A stretch of 64,000 bases of DNA from Haloferax marisrubri (GCF_001469875.2 NZ_LOPW02000004.1:62001-126000); one strand, 5' to 3'; numbered from the stretch's first letter, positions 37,506-45,520 are shown. Numbers and translations are program-made. The notes: generated from the sequence alone by a model not told the origin.

Positions 37506-37625
37506 GCCCGCGCCCGCGTCGGACGGCGTCGGTGTCGGTGCCGCCCTCGTATCCGACGCCCCCGGTTCACCCCACGTCGTGCCGCGAGGCCCACGCTTTT
37601 GCTCGCGGCGCTCGTCGGCCCGCGC

Positions 37626-38411
37626 ATGGACCTCGGACTCGACGGCGACACGGTCGTCGTCACGGCGAGTTCGGCCGGCCTCGGGCGCGCGAGCGCCGCG
37701 GCGCTGGCCGACGAAGGAGCGAACGTCGTCGTCTGCGGGCGCGACCCGGAGCGCCTCGCGGCGACCGAATCGGAACTGGGAGACCTCGACGGCGACGTGC
37801 TCGGCGTCGAGACCGACATCACGAGCAAGCGCGACGTCGAGTCGCTGGTCGAGGCGGCCGTCGAGGAGTTCGGCGGCGTCGACCACGTCGTCACCTCGGC
37901 CGGCGGCGTGCCGCCGGGCGGCTTCGCCGACCTGACCGAACAGGAGTGGTACGGCGCGTTCGACATGCTCGTCATGAGCGCCGTCTGGACCGTCCGGGCG
38001 GCGCGGCCGCACCTCGAAGCGAGCGACGCGGGTACGATTACCTGCATCACCTCCACCTCTGTCAGGGAGGTCATCGACGACCTCATCCTCTCGAACGCGG
38101 TCCGCCGCGGCGTCATCGGCCTCGTGAAGTCGCTGTCGCGCGAACTCGCACCGAGCGTGCGGGTGAACGCGGTGCTGCCGGGCGCACACGAGACGAGTCG
38201 CATCGAGGAACTGGTCGAGGCGGCCGTCGAGCGCGGCGACCACGACACCTACGAGGAGGGCCTCGACTCGTGGTCCGACGGGATTCCGCTGGGCCGCGTC
38301 GGCGACCCGCGCGAACTCGGCGACGTGGTCGCGTTCCTCGCCAGCGACCGCGCGAGCTTCGTCACCGGGGCCTGTGTGCCGGTGGATGGCGGCCGACTGC
38401 GGAGCGCCTGA
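37626..38411 (+). CDS. SDR-family oxidoreductase with altered active site
   Basis: 261 residues in the classical SDR fold: nucleotide loop VTASSAGLGRA (12-22), acidic patch D64, SAGG (91-94, usual NAG), and the PG motif in NAVLPGAHETSR. The usual YxxxK catalytic pair is not there: the aligned helix reads LILSNAVRRGVIGLVKSL, putting about S156 and R160 where Tyr and Lys belong. The first Gly of TGxxxGxG is Ala14. This LSNxxRxGV subclass is seen in other SDRs, so the protein may be folded and useful but not a standard dehydrogenase. Start at 37626. Confidence 0.82.
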   Translation: MDLGLDGDTVVVTASSAGLGRASAAALADEGANVVVCGRDPERLAATESELGDLDGDVLGVETDITSKRDVESLVEAAVEEFGGVDHVVTSAGGVPPGGFADLTEQEWYGAFDMLVMSAVWTVRAARPHLEASDAGTITCITSTSVREVIDDLILSNAVRRGVIGLVKSLSRELAPSVRVNAVLPGAHETSRIEELVEAAVERGDHDTYEEGLDSWSDGIPLGRVGDPRELGDVVAFLASDRASFVTGACVPVDGGRLRSA

Positions 38412-38417
38412 GCCGCG

Positions 38418-39422
38418 TTAAAACTGGCCGCGTTCTCTGAGCCGCGAGACCACGTCGCGGACCCGCTGTGCCTTTTCTTTCGGGACGACGAGCACGCGGT
38501 CGTCCCACGCGACGACGGCGAGGTCGGAGACGCCGACGAGCGAGACGTTCGCGCCGTCGGTGGCGACCACGTTGTCCGCGGCGTCGACGAACACCGGGTC
38601 GTCCCCGAGCGCGACGTTGCCGTCCTCGTCGGCGGCGATGATTCGTTCGAGGGCGTCCCACGAGCCGAGGTCGTCCCACTCGAAGTGGACCGGGACGACC
38701 GCCGCGTCGGCGGCGCGCTCCATCACCGCGTAGTCGATGCTGACGTCATCGACCGCCTCGAAGCCGGCGTCCGTGTCGCCGTCGTCGAGGGCGTCGAGGA
38801 GGGGCGCGAGCGACGAGTCGCGCGCGGCGGAAAACAGCGCGTCGGGCGTCCACGCGAACATCCCGGCGTTCCAGAGATAGCCCTGCTCGACGTAGCGGGC
38901 GGCCGTCTCGGCGTCCGGCTTCTCGTGGAACGCGGCGAGGTCGCGGTAGTCGCCGCGGTCCGCGCCGGGTTCGATGTAGCCGTAGCCGGTGTCCGGGCGG
39001 GTCGGTTCGACGCCGAACGCGACGAGGGAGTCGGTGTCGGCGGCGACGCGTGCGCCGCGGGTCATCGCTTCGGCGAAGCCGTCGCCGACGTGGTGGTCGC
39101 TCGGGAGGACGACGACGACCGGGTCGTCGTACGACTCGGCGATGCGGTGGGTCGCGTAGACGAGCGCCGGGCCGGTGTCCTTGGCCGCAGGTTCGACTAC
39201 GACCTCGGCGTCGGGCGCGTGGTCGGCGACGTCGTCCGCGAACCCGGGTCGCGTCGAGACGACGACGTGGTCGGCGAAGTCGGCGCGGGCGACGGTCTCG
39301 GCGAGGAGGGAGCGGTCGCCGCCGAGCGGGAGGAACTGTTTGGGCCGGTCGCTCCGACTCGCGGGGTACAGCCGGGTGCCGGTGCCGCCGGCGAGGACGA
39401 GCGCGACGAGTGGGCGGTCCAT
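38418..39422 (-). CDS. Mannose-1-phosphate guanylyltransferase-type nucleotidyltransferase
   Basis: 334 residues. The signature AGGTGTRLYPASRSDRPKQF (11-30) is the ManC/GMP pyrophosphorylase nucleotide-binding motif. FHEKPDAETA and the sugar-phosphate motif YLWNAGMFAWTPDALF follow, then a closing SWDALERI segment. It should make GDP-mannose from GTP and mannose 1-phosphate for glycan synthesis. It lacks the C-terminal isomerase half of bifunctional ManC proteins. No glycosyltransferase cluster is adjacent. Confidence 0.88.
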   Translation of the reverse strand: MDRPLVALVLAGGTGTRLYPASRSDRPKQFLPLGGDRSLLAETVARADFADHVVVSTRPGFADDVADHAPDAEVVVEPAAKDTGPALVYATHRIAESYDDPVVVVLPSDHHVGDGFAEAMTRGARVAADTDSLVAFGVEPTRPDTGYGYIEPGADRGDYRDLAAFHEKPDAETAARYVEQGYLWNAGMFAWTPDALFSAARDSSLAPLLDALDDGDTDAGFEAVDDVSIDYAVMERAADAAVVPVHFEWDDLGSWDALERIIAADEDGNVALGDDPVFVDAADNVVATDGANVSLVGVSDLAVVAWDDRVLVVPKEKAQRVRDVVSRLRERGQF

Positions 39423-39453
39423 ACGGGTCGGTGGCGCTACAGCCTCAAAACCG

Positions 39454-39538
39454 TACCACGTCGCTACCTACGTCACCGACCACATCGCCAACCATATCGC
39501 TACTCCACGTCGCCGACCATTTCGCCTACCACGTCTCG
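39454..39538. repeat. Degenerate 12-bp tandem repeat
   Basis: About seven imperfect units of the type TACCACGTCGCT / GACCACATCGCC / GACCATTTCGCC run through the gap between the nucleotidyltransferase start and the stop of the next gene. They run slightly into the latter's last codons. It has no start codon context of its own and is probably a decayed minisatellite. Confidence 0.55.
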
Positions 39539-39807
39539 ACCATCCCCTCGCGGATGTCCTCGACACAGCCCTGGCAGTCGGGGTGGTCGGGGTCGAAGCA
39601 GGCGGGACGGCCCTTCCCGTCGACGGCGACGGCGCGGCGCTCGGCGTGGCGGCGACAGACGATTTTGGCGCGGCCCTCGCCGTCCCGCGGGAGCGAGTGC
39701 GCCGGAGAGGAGTCGCGACCGTCTCGATAGGCGCGTTTGGCCTCCTCGTAGCGCTTGCCGGCGTTTCGAGCGGCACTACGGATGATGCTTTCGAGGCGGT
39801 CGTCCAT
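39526..39807 (-). CDS. Small conserved haloarchaeal protein (DUF7091-like)
   Basis: 93 residues. A basic helical N-terminus (MDDRLESIIRSAARNAGKRY) is followed by a cysteine/histidine-bearing segment KIVCRRHAERRAV ... ACFDPDHPDCQGCVEDI, with C, H and CxxC positions that could bind a metal ion. I recall a haloarchaeal family of this length and pattern under DUF7091; the function is not known. About 170 bp from the rpa3 promoter, in the opposite direction. Confidence 0.65.
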   Translation of the reverse strand: MDDRLESIIRSAARNAGKRYEEAKRAYRDGRDSSPAHSLPRDGEGRAKIVCRRHAERRAVAVDGKGRPACFDPDHPDCQGCVEDIREGMVETW

Positions 39808-39907
39808 GCTGTCGAATGCGTCTCCGAGGCTATCAATTCCTCGCTCGGTGCGACGGTTCTGACGCGCTCACGGAGCTGACGTTCACTTTCACTATGCCGT
39901 TTGCAAC

Positions 39908-39916
39908 TTTTTATAT
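39908..39916 (+). promoter_or_regulatory. Box A of the rpa3 operon
   Basis: TTTTTATAT is the strongest TATA-like element in the region. Transcription starting about 25 bp downstream would begin at or near the ATG at 39938, the first codon of a mini-ORF, not at rpa3 itself. Confidence 0.55.
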
Positions 39917-39937
39917 GAGTACGCATCCAAGCTCAGT

Positions 39938-39985
39938 ATGCCTCCCAATGGAAACCAAGGTGGAGGCGAGGTAGACCATGACTGA
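39938..39985 (+). CDS. Candidate leaderless mini-ORF overlapping the rpa3 start
   Basis: Fifteen codons, MPPNGNQGGGEVDHD, then TGA. Its ATG falls where the transcript should begin (about 25 bp after box A), so it could be translated leaderlessly. Its end overlaps the rpa3 ATG by 8 bp in another frame, and the Shine-Dalgarno-like GGAGG at 39962-39966 for rpa3 lies inside it. It may be a translational regulator of rpa3 or just leader sequence. Confidence 0.35.
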   Translation: MPPNGNQGGGEVDHD

Positions 39986-40913
39986 TTTGCGAACCCACGC
40001 GGCTGAGATAGCCGACCAGTTCTCGGACCACCTAGACGTGTCCGCGGACGAAGTCGAAGAACGATTAGAGAGCCTCGTCAGCGAGTACCGCGTCCCCGTC
40101 GACGAAGCGCGGCGGAGCGTCGTCAACAGTTACCTCGACGAGGCCGGCATCGAGCGCGACGAGCTCGCCGGCGGCTCCGGCGGGAACGAACAGACCCTGC
40201 TCAACGACATCGACCAAGACGAGCAGTGGGTCGACGTCCGCGCGAAGGTCGTCGAACTCTGGGAACCCCGGAGCGAGTCCATCGCGCAGGTCGGCCTGCT
40301 CGGCGACGACTCGGGGCGGATGAAGTTCGTCTCGTTCACCACGTCCGAACTCCCCGAACTCGAAGAGGGGAAGTCGTACGCGCTCGGCAACGTCGTCACC
40401 GACGAGTACCAGGGCAACTTCTCCGTGAAGCTCAACCGGACGACGAGCATCACCGAACTCGACGAAGAAATCGAAGTCGGCGACGACTCGACCAGCGTCG
40501 AGGGCGCGCTCGTGGACATCCAGTCCGGAAGCGGCCTCATCAAGCGCTGTCCCGAGGAGGGCTGTACGCGCGTCCTCCAGAACGGGCGCTGTTCCGAACA
40601 CGGCAGCGTCGAAGGCGAGTTCGACCTCCGCATCAAGGCCGTCGTCGACGACGGCGACGAGGTTCACGAAGTCATCTTCAACCGCGAGATGACGGAGGAG
40701 CTGACCGGTATCGAACTGGACGAAGCGAAGCAGATGGCCATGGACGCCCTCGACACCACCATCGTCGAAGAGGAGATGCGCGGTGACCTCGTGGGGTTCT
40801 ACTACCGCGTCACCGGCCCGACGCTGGGTCGGTACGTGCTCGCCAACGAAGTCGAGCGGCTGAGCGAGCCGGCGGACGCAGAAGAACTGCTCATCAAAGC
40901 GAGGTCGATGTAA
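39978..40913 (+). CDS. rpa3: Replication protein A-type single-stranded DNA-binding protein
   Basis: 311 residues. A helical N-terminus (MTDLRTHAAEIADQFSDHLD) is followed by an OB fold (about 75-160, with SIAQVGLLGDDSGRMKFVSF) and a zinc-finger segment CPEEGCTRVLQNGRCSEHG (Cx4Cx8Cx2H, near residue 194). A second OB-like domain follows. It protects single-stranded DNA in replication and repair. In H. volcanii, Rpa3 works with the associated protein encoded by the next gene. The start is supported by GGAGG 11 bp upstream. Its stop codon is immediately followed by the next ATG. Confidence 0.92.
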   Translation: MTDLRTHAAEIADQFSDHLDVSADEVEERLESLVSEYRVPVDEARRSVVNSYLDEAGIERDELAGGSGGNEQTLLNDIDQDEQWVDVRAKVVELWEPRSESIAQVGLLGDDSGRMKFVSFTTSELPELEEGKSYALGNVVTDEYQGNFSVKLNRTTSITELDEEIEVGDDSTSVEGALVDIQSGSGLIKRCPEEGCTRVLQNGRCSEHGSVEGEFDLRIKAVVDDGDEVHEVIFNREMTEELTGIELDEAKQMAMDALDTTIVEEEMRGDLVGFYYRVTGPTLGRYVLANEVERLSEPADAEELLIKARSM

Positions 40914-41504
40914 ATGAGTTCCAACGAAATCCCCACCCGAGAGGTCGCCCGGCGCGTCTTCGCACAGGAGTTCAACGACGCCGGTTACACGTTCAAAGAG
41001 TCCGACGACGAGCGCGCGCCCGTCTACCTACTGCTCCCGACGGGAGAGAGCGCGAACCGCGTCTTCCTCGTCGGCACGCTGACCGAGAAGGAAGACGTCG
41101 GCGAGGACAACGAGTACTGGCGCGGTCGCATCGTCGACCCGACGGGGACGTTCTTCGTCTACGCCGGCCAGTACCAGCCCGAGGCCGCCAGCGCGCTGCG
41201 CGACCTCGACGCGCCCGCCTACGTCGCGGTCGTCGGCAAGCCGCGGACCTACGAGACCGACGACGGCAGCATCAACGTCTCCGTCCGCCCCGAGTCCATC
41301 ACCGAGGTCGACGCGGCCACGCGCGACCGCTGGGTGACCGAGACCGCCGACAAGACGCTCGACCGCATCGCGGCGTTCGACGACGAGGGCAACGAGTACG
41401 CGCGGATGGCCCGCGAGCACTACGACCTCGACCCCGAGGAGTACAAGCGCGCCGCCATCGCCGCGCTCGAAAGCCTCGAACAGGCCGACGAACTGAGCGC
41501 GTAA
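40914..41504 (+). CDS. rpap3: RPA-associated protein Rpap3
   Basis: 196 residues. It starts directly after the rpa3 stop codon, so translation is coupled. An OB-fold-like core (YLLLPTGESANRVFLVGTLT, then RIVDPTGTFFVYAGQYQPEA and AYVAVVGKPRTYE) is the COG3390-type RPA-associated family. A C-terminal helical domain follows with GNEYARMAREHYDLDPEEYK. In H. volcanii the two proteins co-purify and act in DNA repair. The pair is a clear two-gene operon. Confidence 0.92.
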   Translation: MSSNEIPTREVARRVFAQEFNDAGYTFKESDDERAPVYLLLPTGESANRVFLVGTLTEKEDVGEDNEYWRGRIVDPTGTFFVYAGQYQPEAASALRDLDAPAYVAVVGKPRTYETDDGSINVSVRPESITEVDAATRDRWVTETADKTLDRIAAFDDEGNEYARMAREHYDLDPEEYKRAAIAALESLEQADELSA

Positions 41505-41694
41505 GCGAGCGTCTCGCCCGCGACCCGGCGCATCGGTGGAGTTCGAACCGGTCGCCGCACCCACCGAACGCCCTCGAACACCGACTGACGGCCGATTTCC
41601 ACCGTCACACGCCCCTTTTTCGGACGAATCACGACGCCCCCGACCCCTCGTCTGACGAACCATTAAGTGCCCTCACCACGGACCGACGAATATC

Positions 41695-42108
41695 ATGGGC
41701 AACAAGAACAAGACCATCTCGTTTCGCGTCAACGAAGACGCGTTCGAGACCCTTCGGGAGATAGCCGAGGAGCGGGACATCTCCCTGTCCGCCGTCTTCC
41801 GCGACTACGTGGACACGTTAGTTGCCCACGACGGTCAGGTGCAGGTCGTCCCCAAACACGAACTCGAAAAGCTGCGCGAGGGCGAAGACGAGTCGTTCCC
41901 CCCGACCGTGGAGGTCCCAAAGAGCTTCATCCGCGAACACGAGCGCCTCGAACTGGAGGCCGAACACCTCCGCGAGCAGCTCGAAGAGCACAAAGGCTAC
42001 GTGAACTATCTGCGCGAGCAGGTCGAAAGCGACCACGACGACGTCGAAGAGGTCATCCAACTGGAGGACCTCGACACGGGCGACGAGCCGTCGTTCCGCC
42101 TCGGCTAA
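41695..42108 (+). CDS. Ribbon-helix-helix protein with coiled-coil tail
   Basis: 137 residues. The N-terminus NKTISFRVNEDAFETLREIA, then EERDISLSAVFRDYVDTLVA, is a MetJ/Arc-type ribbon-helix-helix domain, which binds DNA as a dimer. A linker (PPTVEVPKSFIREHERLELE) leads into a coiled coil (EAEHLREQLEEHKGYVNYLR) and an acidic end. A CATTAAG box A lies about 30 bp before the ATG. Targets are unknown. It follows the rpa operon by 190 bp and is probably independent. Confidence 0.85.
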   Translation: MGNKNKTISFRVNEDAFETLREIAEERDISLSAVFRDYVDTLVAHDGQVQVVPKHELEKLREGEDESFPPTVEVPKSFIREHERLELEAEHLREQLEEHKGYVNYLREQVESDHDDVEEVIQLEDLDTGDEPSFRLG

Positions 42109-42147
42109 GCGCTGTACTGCCTTCTGTGTCGTCCGCTCTCACCGATT

Positions 42148-42609
42148 TCAGCGAGGACCGACGAGGTCCTGCTTCGCCCGCCGCGCGTCGTCCTGCATCT
42201 CCCGGTCGCCCTCCACGTCCGCGAGCGCCTCGACCGATTCGAGCGTCCGGACCGCGTCGTCGAGAAACGAGAGCACGTCGCCGGGGTAGGCGTACACCAT
42301 GTAGTCGTCGCTCATCACGTCCACGATGGCGTCGGGGCCGAGCCCCTGCGCGCGGAGTTCGAGCAGATACTCGATGAACTGGCGTTCGGGGTAGCCGGTG
42401 TAGATGTCGTCCGAATTTTCGCAGTCGAGGAAGTCCTGCGCGAAGTCGAGCAGGCGGTCGCGGGTGGCGTCGTCCACCTTGGCGAGCCCCTCGCCGGAGT
42501 AGAGGATTTCGAGGGTCGCACCGCTGAAGACGCGCTTGGGGATGTTCGTATCCAGTTGCGAGACGATTTGGCGGTGGTTTTTGAGAGAAATCTTGTCGGT
42601 GATAGCCAC
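42148..42609 (-). CDS. Conserved-looking haloarchaeal helical protein, function unknown
   Basis: 153 residues from a GTG at 42609 (MAITDKISLKNHRQIVSQLD). Most of it is predicted helix, with an ordered phrase FSGATLEILYSGEGLAKVDD, then TGYPERQFIEYLLELRAQGLG and YMVYAYPGDVLSFLDDAV. No catalytic signature is evident. The GTG start was chosen because a box-A-like GCTTTTGCC lies about 30 bp upstream on the minus strand and the longer form would read through it. The family is not one I can name. Confidence 0.65.
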   Translation of the reverse strand: MAITDKISLKNHRQIVSQLDTNIPKRVFSGATLEILYSGEGLAKVDDATRDRLLDFAQDFLDCENSDDIYTGYPERQFIEYLLELRAQGLGPDAIVDVMSDDYMVYAYPGDVLSFLDDAVRTLESVEALADVEGDREMQDDARRAKQDLVGPR

Positions 42610-42721
42610 TGCTACCCACGACTTCGGGCCACCACGGCAAAAGCGTCCCGCTCGCCGGCGCATCGTCGTCGACGCGGGTGAGCTCTGTTACGTACTGTCA
42701 TTCCGGGACCGTAGCGTAACG

Positions 42722-42729
42722 TATTTTAG
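42722..42729 (+). promoter_or_regulatory. Box A of tRNA-His
   Basis: TATTTTAG lies about 33 bp before the mature 5' end of tRNA-His, the right distance for the tRNA promoter with a short leader. Confidence 0.5.
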
Positions 42730-42758
42730 TCGTAGCGGATTAGGAAGGGTTGCAACGT

Positions 42759-42832
42759 GTCCGGGTTGGGGTAGTGGACTATCCTTCAGCCTTGTGGAGG
42801 CTGAGACGCGGGTTCAATTCTCGCACCTGGAC
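42759..42832 (+). tRNA. tRNA-His (GTG anticodon)
   Basis: A 74-nt tRNA with an encoded G at -1 opposite C73, the identity pair for HisRS. The acceptor stem is TCCGGGT / ACCTGGA, the anticodon stem CAGCC / GGCTG, loop TTGTGGA with anticodon GTG at 42794-42796. The T arm is GCGGGTTCAATTCTCGC. CCA is not encoded. The 3' end is followed by a pyrimidine stretch and then by strongly structured DNA. Confidence 0.93.
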
Positions 42833-42840
42833 CTCTTCTT

Positions 42841-42895
42841 TACATTTCGACCGGTGAGCGCCGCGTAGCGTGCGCGAACCCATTCTCGAAATGTA
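42841..42895. repeat. 10-bp inverted repeat just after tRNA-His
   Basis: TACATTTCGA (42841-42850) and TCGAAATGTA (42886-42895) are perfect reverse complements around a 35-nt GC-rich loop, itself containing GCGC inverted pairs. It begins 8 bp after the tRNA. It may be a terminator hairpin, a small RNA, or one end of a former inserted element. Confidence 0.6.
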
Positions 42896-42900
42896 CTGTG

Positions 42901-43027
42901 AGGTGTGGCTGCGGGAATTGAACCAGGGAGCGATGCGAACGAAGTGAGCAGAGCGACCGAGGTTCACGCGAGTGAAACGAGCGTGAGTACGCGAGGCGGA
43001 GCCTCACGGCGTTCAATTCTCACACCT
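42901..43027. repeat. Large imperfect inverted repeat with tRNA T-arm-like ends
   Basis: AGGTGTG (42901-42907) and GAATTGAAC (42915-42923) pair with GTTCAATTC (43011-43019) and CACACCT (43021-43027). The right arm, GTTCAATTCTCACACCTG, closely resembles the 3' end of the adjacent tRNA-His (GTTCAATTCTCGCACCTG). The left arm is a similar T-arm-like sequence in reverse. Inside are smaller hairpins such as GAGGC-gga-GCCTC. It codes for nothing recognisable. It may be a remnant of tRNA-directed integration or a structured RNA. Confidence 0.55.
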
Positions 43028-43069
43028 GCCCGACAACACGCCCGGTTCAGACTCCCACCAGAACCAAGT

Positions 43070-43216
43070 ATGTCATGGACTAACATCCAACGTGGGATGA
43101 GTACCCAATTCCGCGCGGACAACTCGGTGTTCGACCGCATCCGCGACGCGATACTCAACCGCGGCGACCCGGAGGACAACGAAGCACCCGTCGGCCCAAC
43201 AGTTCCGACGGGGTAA
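43070..43216 (+). CDS. Small protein of 48 residues, unknown function
   Basis: MSWTNIQRGMSTQFRADNSV and onward, with FDRIRDAILNRGDPEDNEAP in the middle and a Pro/Gly/Thr tail. An amphipathic helix is likely around residues 18-32. No family recognised. Its only neighbours are the structured tRNA-His flank upstream and the CinA-like gene 162 bp downstream. A downstream in-frame ATG (at 43097) is an alternative start. Clean codon usage makes it more likely real than not. Confidence 0.5.
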   Translation: MSWTNIQRGMSTQFRADNSVFDRIRDAILNRGDPEDNEAPVGPTVPTG

Positions 43217-43378
43217 CCGGTCGCTCCGCAGCGTCGCCGTCGGTCCACCTCGCTTTTCCGCGCTCGAACCACCGAGCGAGAGCCGTCTCGGCCCGTCGAT
43301 AGCGGGGCCGTCGCCGACAACCCGATGGGAACGCCGGAAACGAGCACGTCTTTCTATCGGGGGTCCTACGACCCGGCC

Positions 43379-44197
43379 ATGCAGGTCGCCATCCTCACCG
43401 TCGGCAACGAACTGCTCGCGGGGGACATCGAGAACACGAACGCGACGTGGTTGGCCAGACGGCTCACCGAGGGCGGGGCGACGGTGGCGCGGATTCAGAC
43501 GGTCCCCGACGACCACGGGGTCATCGCCGAGACGGTCGCCGACTGGGCGGCCGCCTTCGACGCGGTCCTCGTCACCGGCGGCCTCGGCGGGACGCCGGAC
43601 GACATCACCATGGAGGCCGTTGCCGCCGGTCTCGACAGGGCGTTCGTCGTCAACGGCGAGGCCGAAACGCAGGTCGAAGCGACCATCGCGGCGATTCTCG
43701 AACGCCGGCCAGACATCGACTTCGACCTCGAACCGGAGTGGTACGCGTCGATGCCCGCCGACGCCGAAGTACTCCCGAACGAGGAGGGCCTCGCGCCCGG
43801 CTGTCGGGCGGGGAACGTCTACGTCCTGCCGGGCATCCCCACGGAGATGAAGCCGATGTTCGAGTCCATCGCCGAGCGGTTCGCGGGCGACGCGCAGTCG
43901 CGAGAGTGTTACGCCGACGCGCCGGAGGGGGCCGTCGCCCGCGAACTCGGCGTCGTCGCCGAGCGGTTCGGCGTGGGCGTCGGGAGCTACCCCAACAGCG
44001 GCGGGCCGACGCGAATCAAACTCAGCGGCGGCGACCCGGCGGTCCTCGACGAAGCGATGGCGTGGTTCCGGGCGAACGCGACGGTCGACCTCTACGAGAG
44101 CGAAGCGGCTGTCGAGGCGGCGCGCGAGGAGAAGACGGGCGGCGAAAGCGAGGATAAAATCGGTCGCGACGACGGACGGTTGGGCGACGGCGAGTAA
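43379..44197 (+). CDS. CinA-like / molybdopterin-binding domain protein
   Basis: 272 residues. The MoaB/Mog-like domain covers the first 170 residues: AILTVGNELLAGDIENTNAT, then VLVTGGLGGTPDDITMEAVA and NEEGLAPGCRAGNVYVLPGIP. The N-terminal half of bacterial CinA (pyridine-nucleotide hydrolase) is of this type, without the amidase half here. The start at 43379 (MQVAILTVGNELL) is the family start; an in-frame ATG 54 bp upstream was rejected. The tail is acidic. The reaction is not determined. Confidence 0.88.
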   Translation: MQVAILTVGNELLAGDIENTNATWLARRLTEGGATVARIQTVPDDHGVIAETVADWAAAFDAVLVTGGLGGTPDDITMEAVAAGLDRAFVVNGEAETQVEATIAAILERRPDIDFDLEPEWYASMPADAEVLPNEEGLAPGCRAGNVYVLPGIPTEMKPMFESIAERFAGDAQSRECYADAPEGAVARELGVVAERFGVGVGSYPNSGGPTRIKLSGGDPAVLDEAMAWFRANATVDLYESEAAVEAAREEKTGGESEDKIGRDDGRLGDGE

Positions 44198-44260
44198 CCG
44201 GGCCGGCGAGCGGCCCGCGAGCGGCGGGTTGCCGGCGGCCGGTAGCTGGTCAGCTGCCGG

Positions 44261-45433
44261 TCAGCGGAGCTGTGCGAGGCCGGCGTCGGAGCGGGGCATG
44301 GCGTCGAGCGACCCGCGACTGCGGATGATGTTGAAGGCGGTGACGAGGTCCGAGCGGGAGACGAGACCGACCAGTTCGCCCGTCTCGTCGACGACGGGGA
44401 GCCGACCGACGCTTCGCTCCTGCATGAGCGCGATGGCGTCCATCGCGTCGGCGTCGGGGGTGATGGTCGCCAGTTCGTCGCTCATGATGTCGTCCACGCG
44501 GAAGGCGTCGCGTTCGACCTCTTTGACGCCGCGGGCGTCGTCGAGGGTGACCATACCGATGAGGTCACCGTTCCTGAGAACCGGGTAGCCCGTGTGGCGC
44601 TCGACGAACATGCGTTCGAGAAGCTCCGCGACGGAGGTCTTCTCGTCGACCACGTCGAGGTTCTCGCGGCCGGTCATGATGTCGCGGACGACCACGTCTT
44701 GGAACGTCGCCTTGAGGACGGTCTGTTGGGCCTCGCCGGACGCGCCCATGTAGATGAAGAAGGCGAGGGCGACGAGAAACAGGTTGAAAAAGAGGCCGAA
44801 CAGGCCGAGCAGGAACGCGAACACCTTGCCGACCTCGGCGGCCATCTGCGTCGCTTTCGCGTGCGGGCGGTTCCGCGCGAGGAGCGCCCGGAGGACGCGC
44901 CCGCCGTCCATCGGGAAGCCGGGGAGCATGTTGAACACGGCGAGCGAGACGTTCACCAGCGCGAGGTAGCCGAGGACGAACTGCGCGGGAGCCTGCGACT
45001 CGGGGAGCAAGAGGAAGCCGACGTAGGAGACGACGCCGATGGCGACCGAGACGAGCGGGCCGGCGACGGCGATGGTGAACTCCTGTTTCCAGTCCTCGGG
45101 AATCTCCTTGAACCGGGCGACGCCGCCGAAGAGCCAAAGCGTGATAGACTCGATTTCGTAGCCGTAGCGCATGGCGACCAGCGAGTGGCCGAACTCGTGG
45201 AGCAGGACGCCGGCGAACAGGCCGATGGCGGCCGCGCTCCCGAGCACCCACTGCATCGACCCCGCGGAGATGGCCGCGCCGTCGATGTTCGCGCCGAAGA
45301 GGTCGTTGACGACGAGCGCGAGATTCGTCACGTCCGAGCCGATGAGCCACGCGAAAAGCGGGAGAACGATGAGGAACGTGAGGTCCAACTTTATCGGGAT
45401 GCCGAAGGCGCTACCGATGCGGATTCCTCGCAT
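44261..45433 (-). CDS. Site-2 protease family membrane protease with CBS pair
   Basis: 390 residues. An SREBP-type intramembrane zinc metalloprotease: HEFGH (79-83) supplies the histidines and glutamate, and NMLPGFPMDGGR (168-179) supplies the aspartate. About six membrane helices are followed by a tandem CBS pair (about 255-378; RDIMTGRENLDVV, then DIMSDELATITPDADAMDAI) that could sense adenine nucleotides. Such proteases cleave anti-sigma-like or membrane-bound regulators, but no substrate is adjacent. Convergent with the CinA-like gene. Confidence 0.92.
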   Translation of the reverse strand: MRGIRIGSAFGIPIKLDLTFLIVLPLFAWLIGSDVTNLALVVNDLFGANIDGAAISAGSMQWVLGSAAAIGLFAGVLLHEFGHSLVAMRYGYEIESITLWLFGGVARFKEIPEDWKQEFTIAVAGPLVSVAIGVVSYVGFLLLPESQAPAQFVLGYLALVNVSLAVFNMLPGFPMDGGRVLRALLARNRPHAKATQMAAEVGKVFAFLLGLFGLFFNLFLVALAFFIYMGASGEAQQTVLKATFQDVVVRDIMTGRENLDVVDEKTSVAELLERMFVERHTGYPVLRNGDLIGMVTLDDARGVKEVERDAFRVDDIMSDELATITPDADAMDAIALMQERSVGRLPVVDETGELVGLVSRSDLVTAFNIIRSRGSLDAMPRSDAGLAQLR

Positions 45434-45520
45434 ACCCCGTAGTAGCCGTGGAGGGGCCTTAAGCAGTCAGGGCCAAGAGACGGGGAAATGCTTACGCGGG
45501 CGGGCAATCGACGGGGAGAC

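Noticed and set aside
42924-43010. Second tRNA gene after tRNA-His
   Set aside because: The T-arm-like ends do not join to a complete cloverleaf: no anticodon arm and the stem bases do not pair.
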